From Paenibacillus sp. SZ31 (GTDB taxonomy: Bacteria; Bacillota; Bacilli; Paenibacillales; Paenibacillaceae), in NCBI RefSeq assembly GCF_012912005.1, contig NZ_JABBEA010000001.1:806001-870000 (forward strand): DNA of 64,000 bases, read 5' to 3'. Positions within the stretch are counted from its first letter, which is position 1. Every line of letters begins with the position of its first letter. The notes below the pieces were generated by a model. That model did no database searches and was not told where the DNA came from. It saw only the letters and a list, made by a program, of their open reading frames with translations. The position numbers and the translations under genes are program-made. Shown piece by piece: positions 35,172 to 42,908 of this stretch.

Positions 35172-36014
35172 TTACTCCAGAATCTTTTCTAATTTGCGCC
35201 TAGAAGCCTCGCGGTCATAATCCGAATTGTCCAGCCATACCTTATCCATCTGAAGTAACCCATAGATTTCGGACTCCAGCTTCTTTCTTTCCTGCAAAAC
35301 CCGTACCGTACCCTGAACACCCTGATAACCCTGTGCTTGCCCAAAACCCTGATTCGTATAATAATTAATGAAGCCCTCTGACCATTCTTTTGGTCTTTCA
35401 CTGACCGTCTTATCAAATGTATATGATATGTCCTTCTGGTCGATATAGATGAGAAGCGGATTCAGAGCAGGAATGATACGCCCCAGTTCCAATACATACT
35501 GCACGTTCTGTGCTTTGGATTGATTACATTTGACAAGACCCATGGTCATTGGATTTTGGATAAAACAACACTCAAATATCGTGATGCAGTCATCATTCGT
35601 GTTTAACAGGTTTTCAGTGAAATTCTGCCACTTCTCGGTGATCAATTTAACATTTTGTTCAAAAGGAATTTCGTAAATATCCCGTCTGAATATATCCTGT
35701 AAGACATGGTCGGGAATATTTATTCCCCACTGTTCTTTCATCTTACGGTATGGAATCAGGAAATCTTGATCATAGGCAATCGCATTACTTTCCAGAACCT
35801 CTCTGTAATCTTCATGCGTGCTCAATAAAGCCTCGAAGTCTCCAGCATGATAAAAAGATACGCCCTCATAATCAGCAGGGTGATCCAGGTTTCCTTCCTG
35901 AAATAGTTGTACCTGCTTGCCTTGTCCTATCAGAATTTCGGATACCATCTTGGCAATCGTTGACTTACCTGAACCCGGTAATCCTTCAATGAGTATTAAT
36001 CTCCTAGCCATCAT
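35172..36014 (-). CDS. P-loop kinase-like NTPase
   Basis: A 280-residue protein with Walker A IEGLPGSGKSTIAKMV (residues 8-23), an Arg-rich lid region and acidic Walker-B-like TIFECCF. Resembles unclassified nucleoside/aminoglycoside-type kinases of Firmicutes; the rest (YIDQKDISYTFDKTVSERPKEW) is typical for that group. Substrate unknown. Follows a lipoprotein gene on the same strand. Confidence 0.72.
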   Translation of the reverse strand: MMARRLILIEGLPGSGKSTIAKMVSEILIGQGKQVQLFQEGNLDHPADYEGVSFYHAGDFEALLSTHEDYREVLESNAIAYDQDFLIPYRKMKEQWGINIPDHVLQDIFRRDIYEIPFEQNVKLITEKWQNFTENLLNTNDDCITIFECCFIQNPMTMGLVKCNQSKAQNVQYVLELGRIIPALNPLLIYIDQKDISYTFDKTVSERPKEWSEGFINYYTNQGFGQAQGYQGVQGTVRVLQERKKLESEIYGLLQMDKVWLDNSDYDREASRRKLEKILE

Positions 36015-36073
36015 TACATCATCCTTTATTTTGTGTGATGATATGGATCTTCCATCTATCAGCCGCTATGCTA

Positions 36074-36535
36074 TTAATCGATATCTGCAAAAATCCATTG
36101 CGCGTTATCGCCATCTTCTTTCTTTTTCCAAAATACCATCGTACTTATATATTCCTTGTCGTTCTCTCTTAATTCAGTAATCGTTACAGCTCCCTGGTAA
36201 AGCTGCTTTTGCTCTTGAATGATGATATCGCTTATGGAGGTAATCTTGCGAACTTTGTATCTTCCTATGCCCGATATAGGAGACTGTGGATCAAAAAGAT
36301 TCATATATGCTTTTTCATCCTTTTCGTATAAATAACGCACCCGGGCATTCATAAGTTTGACGATTTCCAACTCATCCCCGGTATAATTTGTTTCATCAAG
36401 GTACACAGGTGGAATGTCTTCCTTCTCTTGGAAAGTCGGTATTTCTTCATCCTGCTGTGCATCTTCAGTGTTTCCTTTGTTCTGACAGGCCACCAGAAGA
36501 AGAATTAATAATGAAATTACGGTTAACTTTTTCAT
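36074..36535 (-). CDS. Putative lipoprotein
   Basis: A 153-residue protein with lipobox LLVAC (Cys17) after MKKLTVISLLILL, an acidic linker (EDAQQDEEIPTFQEKED) and a C-terminal domain of about 100 residues (VKLMNARVRYLYEKDEKAYMNLF) that looks like a SnoaL/NTF2-type or related alpha+beta fold. GGAGGGC before the ATG. Confidence 0.65.
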   Translation of the reverse strand: MKKLTVISLLILLLVACQNKGNTEDAQQDEEIPTFQEKEDIPPVYLDETNYTGDELEIVKLMNARVRYLYEKDEKAYMNLFDPQSPISGIGRYKVRKITSISDIIIQEQKQLYQGAVTITELRENDKEYISTMVFWKKKEDGDNAQWIFADID

Positions 36536-36711
36536 AATCAGCCCTCCATTTAATCATGGATAACGCTCCCCTGGTAAAGACCTTAATGCATTTTATTTAG
36601 AACGAAGACTTCCTATCTATGTAAAATTTTCTCTCAAGGTACATCATAACCCATAATGTGGAATTTGCGAATAAACGAAGTAAACCATCTCTGTTTCTAT
36701 CGCATTTCACA

Positions 36712-36758
36712 CAAAAAACACGCTGCTCTGCACAAGTTACATCATGCAAAGCGCGTGG
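36712..36758 (-). terminator. Terminator after the gene at 36810
   Basis: On the minus strand CACGC..CTTTGCA pairs with TGCAGAG..GCGTG and is followed by TTTTTT. About 50 bp after the stop codon at 36810. Confidence 0.75.
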
Positions 36759-36809
36759 ATATCAGCAGAACTTTCATCAAACTTTTGTAACTGTCCACAA
36801 TCTATCTAA

Positions 36810-37157
36810 CTATCTATTCCATAACATATTGATTATGCCGACCGCTTCAATCTGAATCTCCTTTTCTTCATTATCCGCAAAACGGTAACTATATGTTGAA
36901 AAAATCCCCATATGACGTATATGTCCGCCTTTATAGTGAAGCTTCTTTTCCTCACCATCGATCGTCTGCGTAAACGTCCTGCCATCATTCACATCATACG
37001 AAGCATGGATGTCATGTTCACTTGCGAGCCATGCAACAAAATCTTCTTCGTTTGGATTGATCATTACTAGAATTACGAGCAGAACAACCAGCACAACAAT
37101 GCCCGCTCTTAGTCCCGCACCCCTCTTGCTAACGTGCTGCTTGTGCCCACGCTTCAT
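36810..37157 (-). CDS. Membrane-anchored protein of unknown function
   Basis: A 115-residue product: basic N-terminus, one membrane helix (GIVVLVVLLVILVMI, about 18-34) and an extracellular beta-type domain (ASYDVNDGRTFTQTIDGEEKK). ATG at 37157 with GGGGTGA upstream, three bases after the stop of the previous gene, so the two are coupled. Confidence 0.65.
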   Translation of the reverse strand: MKRGHKQHVSKRGAGLRAGIVVLVVLLVILVMINPNEEDFVAWLASEHDIHASYDVNDGRTFTQTIDGEEKKLHYKGGHIRHMGIFSTYSYRFADNEEKEIQIEAVGIINMLWNR

Positions 37158-37162
37158 CCCGT

Positions 37163-37555
37163 TCACCCCGTTTCTTGAACAGAAATCTCTACGTTCTTCG
37201 CCAAAACCCAACCATTCAATCCATACGAGGATGAGATCACCATGTACTTGTATTTCTCTTCTATCAGCCGAGTTTGCAATTCTTCATAGGAATCATAACT
37301 GACAGGCCAAGCTTGACCCTTCCCTGACTCTAACAACTCTCGATTATAAGGGATAAAATGCTCTATGTCCCACTCATCCAGATCGAAAATAATACTGCCA
37401 TGCAGCGGTGTATCAAACGCATGAGCCATTACACCAGAGAATAAGACATCCATATTTTTCGGCATCTCATGACTCGAACGAGTACACATCCTGATCCTTT
37501 CGTTCTCTAAATCAACTTCGTAGCTTAATATGATGTTGTCATGCAAACTTGGCAT
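37163..37555 (-). CDS. Conserved hypothetical protein (MPSLHDN family)
   Basis: A 130-residue soluble protein: MPSLHDNIILSYEVDLENER, GVMAHAFDTPLHGSIIFDLDE and KYMVISSSYGLNGWVLAKNV. I recall close relatives of this pattern in Bacilli annotated only as hypothetical; the context of DUF7660-, YcxB- and DUF4304-like neighbours would fit an immunity-type set, but no toxin gene is present. Confidence 0.65.
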   Translation of the reverse strand: MPSLHDNIILSYEVDLENERIRMCTRSSHEMPKNMDVLFSGVMAHAFDTPLHGSIIFDLDEWDIEHFIPYNRELLESGKGQAWPVSYDSYEELQTRLIEEKYKYMVISSSYGLNGWVLAKNVEISVQETG

Positions 37556-37584
37556 AGTACCTCTCCTTCTGGTGTGCTCATATA

Positions 37585-37857
37585 TTAATCACCGTAATAT
37601 TGTTTATAGTCTGAGACCCATTCCGCTTTGGAAAAATCAACAAAGTCATGCGGCTCGCACTGTCTAAGGTAAAGCAACTCTTCATGCGCCTGTTCCCCGT
37701 CTATTTTTTCCAGATAAAATAAAGTCTGATCATATCCCGCACCACATAGTAACTGCACATCAATATAACTACCCGCATCCTGATTCTTTCGTTTAGCTTG
37801 CCAGATCAGCGTGGTGTCCTCCACATTTCCGATACAGAACAACATAATGCACAACAA
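37585..37857 (-). CDS. Hypothetical protein, start uncertain
   Basis: Open frame of 90 codons. The C-terminal half (TLFYLEKIDGEQAHEELLYL, DFSKAEWVSDYKQYYGD) looks like real protein; the N-terminus (MLCIMLFCIGN) has no ribosome binding site in front. A GTG GAG GAC further in is no better. It may be a 5'-truncated gene or begin by coupling to the 38-codon gene that ends 9 bases upstream. Confidence 0.45.
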   Translation of the reverse strand: MLCIMLFCIGNVEDTTLIWQAKRKNQDAGSYIDVQLLCGAGYDQTLFYLEKIDGEQAHEELLYLRQCEPHDFVDFSKAEWVSDYKQYYGD

Positions 37858-37866
37858 TTTCAGAAT

Positions 37867-37983
37867 TTAGTTATCCTGTGATTCTCGGTTCTCAATCTCT
37901 TGCTTCAACAGTTCTCGGATCGGCTCTCGATGGATGTCATCAGGCTCCAATTCGTATAACTCCAGCAGTTCTTCCTCGTTCAT
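37867..37983 (-). CDS. Small acidic protein (38 residues)
   Basis: MNEEELLELYELEPDDIHRE PIRELLKQE.. is a short amphipathic, acidic helix-forming protein. AAGGAGAAC stands seven bases before the ATG at 37983, an almost ideal site. It follows the DUF3021 gene by 17 bp on the same strand, so it is probably part of the LytTR transcript. Confidence 0.62.
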   Translation of the reverse strand: MNEEELLELYELEPDDIHREPIRELLKQEIENRESQDN

Positions 37984-38000
37984 ACTTGTTCTCCTTACCT

Positions 38001-38411
38001 TTACTTGAGAATGTTATTTAACTCTTCCGCTTTTTTCCTGCTATCCATTCTAGCATAAAAATAAAAAGCGATGACGTGCAGCACGATAGATAACAACCAC
38101 ATGCCGGGGAACCAGGGAGCAATGAACTGGAACATGTCTACCGAGAATAACCATACCATTGCCATACCTCCTGTAATGCTTAAGGTAGAAGATATAACAA
38201 TATTCCACAATGGTTTCAACGTAAAATGGTTCCAGAGCACATTGTACATCACAGCGTACAGCACAGCAGCAATAGTCGAAATTCCGGCAATATTCCACAG
38301 GTAGCTCATATGGATAGGTTGATCACTATAGAATAGGGTCAATAGCAAGGTCACCCAGAGTGAAGTAATGGTGAATACTTGAAAAAAGGACAACCTAAGC
38401 TGCATCATCAT
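38001..38411 (-). CDS. DUF3021 membrane protein
   Basis: A 136-residue protein with four membrane helices (about 9-27, 38-58, 72-92 and 100-122) and a basic tail, the DUF3021 layout. In Firmicutes DUF3021 proteins are encoded with a LytTR regulator and are thought to hold or silence it at the membrane. Overlaps the LytTR gene by four bases. Confidence 0.85.
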   Translation of the reverse strand: MMMQLRLSFFQVFTITSLWVTLLLTLFYSDQPIHMSYLWNIAGISTIAAVLYAVMYNVLWNHFTLKPLWNIVISSTLSITGGMAMVWLFSVDMFQFIAPWFPGMWLLSIVLHVIAFYFYARMDSRKKAEELNNILK

Positions 38412-38854
38412 GATAATTTCCCCCTAAAGTTTTTAATATAAAATCGACTGACAAAGTAACTGGAGCTATCGCTCAGATCTACCTTAATCCGAGCTTGGTC
38501 TGTTGCAGAGAATGCGGTGATGTACCGCGTATTGATGATCGTTTGATTATTGATTTTCACAAAATGAACGTCATCCAGATCCTCTTCTACAAATTTCAAA
38601 CGTTTGTTAAGCAGGTATCTCTCGCCTGTAATCACACGTACACAATACATCCGATCCTCCGACTCAATGGCGACCACCGAGCTCAATTGGATCTGTACAT
38701 TGCGATTGTTCTTGGCATGGATGACCGTTAGTTGGGTTTCCGATTCGGAGATCGCCTTCTGAATACGGTCCCACTTCGACTTCTCTGCCGGATGTGTAAT
38801 GACCTTGGCTAAGCTTTTTTCAACTGCCGTGTCCTCTTCAAAAATGACTTTCAT
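38408..38854 (-). CDS. LytTR-domain DNA-binding regulator
   Basis: A 148-residue protein without a receiver domain: a short N-terminal region and a LytTR domain (about 45-145; IQLSSVVAIESEDRMYCV, GERYLLNKRLKFVEEDL, FVKINNQTIINTRYI and a basic RFYIKNFR end). Such single-domain LytTR proteins pair with a membrane inhibitor (here DUF3021) and often activate their own operon. The two-copy repeat 66-95 bp upstream is the likely site. Confidence 0.88.
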   Translation of the reverse strand: MKVIFEEDTAVEKSLAKVITHPAEKSKWDRIQKAISESETQLTVIHAKNNRNVQIQLSSVVAIESEDRMYCVRVITGERYLLNKRLKFVEEDLDDVHFVKINNQTIINTRYITAFSATDQARIKVDLSDSSSYFVSRFYIKNFRGKLS

Positions 38855-38878
38855 GCGTTGCCCCTCCTCTCACAACTC

Positions 38879-38949
38879 ATATTACAAGCATAGTTACGTC
38901 AATCCCACTGTATTGCGTTTTGTTGCATGATTTCGCAAGTTTGTTGCAT
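38879..38949 (-). promoter_or_regulatory. LytTR operon promoter with direct-repeat operator
   Basis: On the minus strand ATGCAACAAA occurs twice (38940-38949 and 38919-38928 region) with a period of 21 bp, two helical turns, the arrangement LytTR proteins bind. Both are followed by a similar GCGAAAT/GCAATA stretch. The -10 is TAATAT (38879-38884) and the -35 position (GGGATT) is weak, so an activator bound just upstream of -35 makes sense. Confidence 0.6.
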
Positions 38950-38965
38950 TGGCATTGCTTAGATA

Positions 38966-38997
38966 CTAAAAAGAACCACTCCATAGGAGCAGTTCTT
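38966..38997 (-). terminator. Terminator after the gene at 39062
   Basis: On the minus strand AAGAAC-TG-CTCC-TAT-GGAG-TG-GTTCTT is followed by TTTAG: a 10-pair stem with a two-base internal mismatch. It separates the upstream hypothetical gene from the LytTR promoter. Confidence 0.75.
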
Positions 38998-39061
38998 CCA
39001 TGTACTCATCCAGAGCATTCAAGGCATGAGCTATTCTTTTTTATCAAGGTGCTGCCTTAAC

Positions 39062-39568
39062 CTACTCAACCTCCAGATACATCTCCTGATTTTGCAGGAT
39101 TATCTTATTCATGTGTGCAATAGCTACTTGCGCCATAGTCTGATAGGTTCCATATAATGCCTCTGTTCTCTGAAGCAAGATCGGGTCCTTCTCCAGATCC
39201 GTTGCTAACACCTCACGCCACTCTTCACCCACTCTGTTTTTATCCGTGATCAGACTTTCTATCTGGTCCAGTACAGTTACCATTTCATCTAAATGAAAAA
39301 AGTGCATCCCATTTTTAATTCCATTCCAACTCTTGATCTCGATGATGTTATATGCCGAAAACCAATAAAACTCTGCCAGACTCTTCGTGTGATTGTGATA
39401 GGAATAGAACAGAAATAAGGCTTGTTGCCCTTCATGTAACTGTCGGTATATCTCTGTTTTGGCGGTCATATCTCTGCCCCGTACAGAAACAAGCATCGGT
39501 TCAATACATAACCAGCTAAGTTGCTTTGAATGTATATCTTCTACTCGCACTCTAGCCTTCAATAACAT
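39062..39568 (-). CDS. Hypothetical soluble protein
   Basis: A 168-codon frame (TTG at 39562 is better spaced from AGAGGGGG than the ATG at 39568). Middle part YHNHTKSLAEFYWFSAYNIIE and a helical C-terminus (MAQVAIAHMNKIILQNQEM). No family recognised. Downstream of the DUF4188 gene, same strand. Confidence 0.6.
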   Translation of the reverse strand: MLLKARVRVEDIHSKQLSWLCIEPMLVSVRGRDMTAKTEIYRQLHEGQQALFLFYSYHNHTKSLAEFYWFSAYNIIEIKSWNGIKNGMHFFHLDEMVTVLDQIESLITDKNRVGEEWREVLATDLEKDPILLQRTEALYGTYQTMAQVAIAHMNKIILQNQEMYLEVE

Positions 39569-39588
39569 CCCCCTCTCTGTTCAATGCT

Positions 39589-40092
39589 TTAAGACTTCTC
39601 TGGTGCTTCCACTGCCGGGTCATTCTCTCCGCCCATTCTGCGTCTGGATGTCTCCATTTTCCCTGTCGAAGGCACATGGTCAGACGCTTTAGCTAATCCG
39701 AATTTTGGCATGTTGGCGTATATGGTCTCAAAGGAACCTGACTGAGCCTTGTATGTCTCATGATAGATCCCTACGGTTCCATCAGAACCAATGGAACGGT
39801 TGAATCTTTTCCAAGCTTCCAAGTGCAGTCCACCTCGTGCGTATTTCTCCAATTCATCGTAAGAGCGCCAGTATTGTAGTAGCGTCACCCCACGCCAGCT
39901 TATAAAATACTCTGTACTCAGAAATCCGGTCTCCGGATTCATATACAGTTCTTTAATCATCGGGCCCATGGACTTAAAAACAGGCAGCCATTTATGTATA
40001 GCCCACAGACGATTGATCCTCATTCCGATGATAAAAACAACAAATTCTCCCTCGATCTGAGCTGAATATCTTCCCTTATGTACGTTCGCCAC
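39589..40092 (-). CDS. DUF4188 protein (dimeric alpha/beta-barrel, monooxygenase-like)
   Basis: A 167-residue protein of the DUF4188 group: FVVFIIGMRINRLWAIHKWL, MGPMIKELYMNPETGFLSTE and VTLLQYWRSYDELEKYAR, the pattern of haem-degrading/ABM-like barrels. The GTG at 40092 is set by AGGAGGAGTGAC. Some relatives sit near aldoxime or aromatic metabolism; nothing of that kind is here. Confidence 0.75.
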   Translation of the reverse strand: MANVHKGRYSAQIEGEFVVFIIGMRINRLWAIHKWLPVFKSMGPMIKELYMNPETGFLSTEYFISWRGVTLLQYWRSYDELEKYARGGLHLEAWKRFNRSIGSDGTVGIYHETYKAQSGSFETIYANMPKFGLAKASDHVPSTGKMETSRRRMGGENDPAVEAPEKS

Positions 40093-40156
40093 GTCACTCC
40101 TCCTTTTCGTCAAACACATTCGATTTCATCGGATCTGAACGATCCTTCCTATCCGC

Positions 40157-40348
40157 TCATAGGCAAGGTTCGGTCTGCATGGTCATGGTTACCTCCGTGG
40201 CTCCTTTGTGCAATGCAACGAATTGACGTGCTATCTCATCCACCGCATCCGACAAAAAAGAAACCGGAATCTCAATCTGTTCTCCCTGATCAGGTTGAAC
40301 CAGGATATCCAACCATCCGTGCGGTTCAAGCGTCATAACGATGTCCAT
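40157..40348 (-). CDS. Small hypothetical protein (63 residues)
   Basis: MDIVMTLEPHGWLDILVQPD, then a helix FLSDAVDEIARQFVALHKG and a strand TEVTMTMQTEPC: a compact alpha/beta protein. AAAGGAGG is six bases before the ATG at 40348 (the ATG at 40354 abuts the ribosome site and is rejected). Family unknown. Confidence 0.6.
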   Translation of the reverse strand: MDIVMTLEPHGWLDILVQPDQGEQIEIPVSFLSDAVDEIARQFVALHKGATEVTMTMQTEPCL

Positions 40349-40417
40349 AGCCATCCTCCTTTATGTGATTCTATGATGCAGGATTAACTGAAGATAATGC
40401 CTTTCATTACAAATATT

Positions 40418-40561
40418 CTAATGAGTCAGGTGGTAAAGCCACACCCCGATATCCTTACCAAAGGCATACACCAAATTCAACACAATGATAGATAATAAAA
40501 ATGCTGCACTCTTGGGATATTTTTTCATCAAATCAGATAGTTCTATTATTGTTTTTTGCAT
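40418..40561 (-). CDS. Small membrane protein (47 residues)
   Basis: MQKTIIELSDLMKKYPKSAA followed by a helix FLLSIIVLNLVYAFG and a short tail. AAAGGAGA lies nine bases before the ATG at 40561. Too short for routine calling, but ribosome site and helix are convincing. It follows the lipoprotein gene on the same strand. Confidence 0.65.
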   Translation of the reverse strand: MQKTIIELSDLMKKYPKSAAFLLSIIVLNLVYAFGKDIGVWLYHLTH

Positions 40562-40603
40562 GATAGGGTCTCCTTTTCAAATAAAAATTACAGTCGTATT
40601 CTT

Positions 40604-41123
40604 CTACATTGTCACTTCAACCGAATTATAAAAGTTAATGAGATTAGGTGAAGTAGTGAACAAATTCTTGTCGGTAGGTGCGTCACTAAGATGTACATAC
40701 AATCCGAATTCCTTGATATATTCTGCAAAATCCGGCTCTTCTTCATTGGAAATGGTTATCGTGTATACCTGCTCATCCAATGTAGGGAAACTCCATTTGG
40801 CCCACGCGAGCTCGCTTAGTCTCACTTCAGCTGAAAGCTTAGCTACTGCATATTGTCCTTCGACTTCGATTAATTCAGCGATAGAATACTTTCTTTTGCT
40901 GGACTCCGTGAAAACCAACTGACGATCTTCGTTTCCTATACTAATCTGTGCTACTGGACCAGTCATGTGATATGACTTAACATATTGCATAATGGCTTCT
41001 TGGGCAGTATCGTACTTTTTCAAACGTTGGATCGGATCAATCTCTTTACTTGGTGAACTGCATCCAGCGACTATAATCAACAGCAACATATATATGTAGA
41101 ACGTCCTTTTGATTTGTGTTCAC
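40604..41123 (-). pseudogene. Putative lipoprotein gene, frameshifted in its signal peptide
   Basis: The frame from 41089 gives a lipoprotein (MLLLIIVAGCSS, then about 150 residues), but its ATG has no ribosome site. The obvious start is the GTG at 41121-41123 after AAGGAGC, in another frame. Adding one A to the run at 41107-41110 joins them as MNTNQKRTFYIYMLLLIIVAG-C, a perfect signal with basic N-region. So the present sequence has a one-base loss, or the gene still starts weakly at 41089. Mature domain unknown. Confidence 0.7.
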
Positions 41124-41134
41124 GCTCCTTGTTA

Positions 41135-41443
41135 TTATGTTTGTTTCTCTGCCATTAAAATTCTTACGATACTTGTCGTGTTTTTGAATTTCATTCTGTT
41201 ATTCTTCTGTTGGTAGTCCCACCCATGTTTTATTGCATATTGAATAAGGTTGGATATCAGTTTAGGTTCATAGACAAATATATCCCATGTATCTTCCCAA
41301 GCCACATCGAACTCTACAAATGTAGAATTAAATGTATTTGAATAGATCCGAATAACAATATCGTATGCTTGCTCATCCACAACATACAAAAACAGTGTAT
41401 CATTCACTACAATTTTGCGGACTTGTTTCCTGTATACCTTCAG
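41135..41443 (-). CDS. Hypothetical protein, possible CTG start
   Basis: From GTG 41407 the product is 90 residues (MNDTLFLYVVDEQAYDIVIR..). The frame is open and protein-like back to a CTG at 41443 that follows GGAGGG by six bases, giving an N-terminus KVYRKQVRKIVV; the GTG has no ribosome site. I favour the CTG, with moderate confidence. No family recognised; C-terminus IQYAIKHGWDYQQKNNRMKF is basic. Confidence 0.55.
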   Translation of the reverse strand: MKVYRKQVRKIVVNDTLFLYVVDEQAYDIVIRIYSNTFNSTFVEFDVAWEDTWDIFVYEPKLISNLIQYAIKHGWDYQQKNNRMKFKNTTSIVRILMAEKQT

Positions 41444-41523
41444 GTAATTCCCTCCCTTACTTACATATTGCTGCGTAAATCTTTATACACATTCCATTCT
41501 GTATACAATTGTTTTAGCGCCAA

Positions 41524-42096
41524 TCATGTTGTATGTATGAACTCTTCCATAGCTTCCATGGATAAAATATTTAAATCACCCAAGGGTTCATTGTCAGAGT
41601 TAGCTAATAACTCAAGTTTCTCTCCCCTATACTGATACACCTCAGATTCTAGCAATCCACCTAAATCAAATGCTCTTCCCACGTTCAGCTCATTTAACCA
41701 TTCATGGGCCCCGTTCCAATTCCGTAGAATCATAAACTCCAGCTTCGTGACATCCTGCGTATACACGCTTCTTCCATTGGGATGAACTTCATATGTAGGA
41801 TAAATATCGAATGTCCACACGCGGTCCGTATAGATATGGGCGATGTAACCGCACAGATATTGCATGAATTTGGGATCACTATAAGCCAACTTCTTGTTGC
41901 ACTCAAAAAAGGCTTCAAGCTCTTCGTCTGTTGCGAACCTTCCTGCCTCTGGCATGAGGTGAGTTTTTGCCTTTTCGGTACGGGTGTTGGTTCTTACATG
42001 GATAGAATCAGGAGCAAGGCTTCCCAATAACAATTCAGGGGATGGCTCGGATATCAATTCGGATGCAATTGCAAAATGAACCATTGGCCAAGGCAA
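41524..42096 (-). CDS. Zinc-dependent phospholipase C-like hydrolase, paralogue
   Basis: A 190-residue protein with the same start as the one at 25949-26629: MPWPMVHFAIASELI, LLGSLAPDSIHVRTN and GYIAHIYTDRVW. The metal-site residues (H7, D29, H32 region, H and D in AHIYTD) are kept. TTG start after AAAGGAG. Low overall similarity shows the two are old paralogues or came in separately. Confidence 0.75.
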   Translation of the reverse strand: MPWPMVHFAIASELISEPSPELLLGSLAPDSIHVRTNTRTEKAKTHLMPEAGRFATDEELEAFFECNKKLAYSDPKFMQYLCGYIAHIYTDRVWTFDIYPTYEVHPNGRSVYTQDVTKLEFMILRNWNGAHEWLNELNVGRAFDLGGLLESEVYQYRGEKLELLANSDNEPLGDLNILSMEAMEEFIHTT

Positions 42097-42146
42097 TATA
42101 AATACTCCTTTCTTTATTAAAAGGCTCCACTATGATGTTCTATGAA

Positions 42147-42341
42147 CTACAAAGCTAAGTGCTCACTATCTTGTACATGTACCAATTCAATATCCTCACA
42201 ATAGAATCCTAATATTCCGTTCTCGTAGTCCTCCACGTAACTATACAGATTCAACCCAGCAACCCTTTCAAATTTTGAACAGAAAATGCTGGGATAAAAG
42301 TTTGAATTAATTCCATGTTTTTCATCATGATCTAACCTCAA
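42147..42341 (-). CDS. Small hypothetical protein, start uncertain
   Basis: The frame from a TTG at 42341 gives RLDHDEKHGINSNFYPSIFC, SKFERVAGLNLYSYVEDYEN and a C-terminal LGFYCEDIELVHVQDSEH. The frame stays open and protein-like upstream (NYYGSDSVNRITQNEL) into the end of the Nudix gene (42370-42834), where an AAGGAG exists but no usual start codon. Possible 5' mutation of a once overlapping gene. Confidence 0.45.
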   Translation of the reverse strand: MRLDHDEKHGINSNFYPSIFCSKFERVAGLNLYSYVEDYENGILGFYCEDIELVHVQDSEHLAL

Positions 42342-42369
42342 TTCATTTTGAGTTATTCTATTAACGCTG

Positions 42370-42834
42370 TCACTTCCGTAGTAATTTAGACTCTCCTTGC
42401 TTCAAGTCTACAAATATTGGCTTCTGCACATTGTTAATTGTGGAAATATCAATCTCATCTAGACTTTTAAAAACAAGCTGTAATGACTCCTTTTGTTCAT
42501 CTTCAAATAAAAGAGTTAGCTGATCATCACAGAGTTTTCCTTCCAACTCCGCAATAACGTCAAATAAAAACATTACAAATACTACTTTATTTCCATCCGG
42601 ATACGTATAGTGCATCCTCTCGCCCGAATAGATTGAGGCCAATTTATAAGAACTCACCTCAAGCCCTGTTTCCTCTTTCACTTCTCTAATCATGGTTTCT
42701 TCGATTCGTTCGCCTGGCTCCATACCACCCCCAGGTAATCCCCAATCTCCATAATCTGATCTCTTTTGTAGCAGAACCCTCCCCATATGATCTCGAATAA
42801 TAGCTCCACCCGTAACTACAATACGACTAGTCAT
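42370..42834 (-). CDS. Nudix hydrolase
   Basis: A 154-residue Nudix enzyme: VVTGGAIIRDHMGRVLLQKR and box GGGMEPGERIEETMIREVKEETGL in parts (GGGMEPGE .. REVKEETGL). The tail IFVDLKQGESKLLRK overlaps the next open frame. Standard MutT-like house-cleaning type; substrate not known. Confidence 0.87.
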   Translation of the reverse strand: MTSRIVVTGGAIIRDHMGRVLLQKRSDYGDWGLPGGGMEPGERIEETMIREVKEETGLEVSSYKLASIYSGERMHYTYPDGNKVVFVMFLFDVIAELEGKLCDDQLTLLFEDEQKESLQLVFKSLDEIDISTINNVQKPIFVDLKQGESKLLRK

Positions 42835-42908
42835 TACTCTTACTCCTTTCTGTTAGGTTGCTTCTCAACAGATCACAAAAATTTCAATCAGGAAACTTTC
42901 CTATTGAT

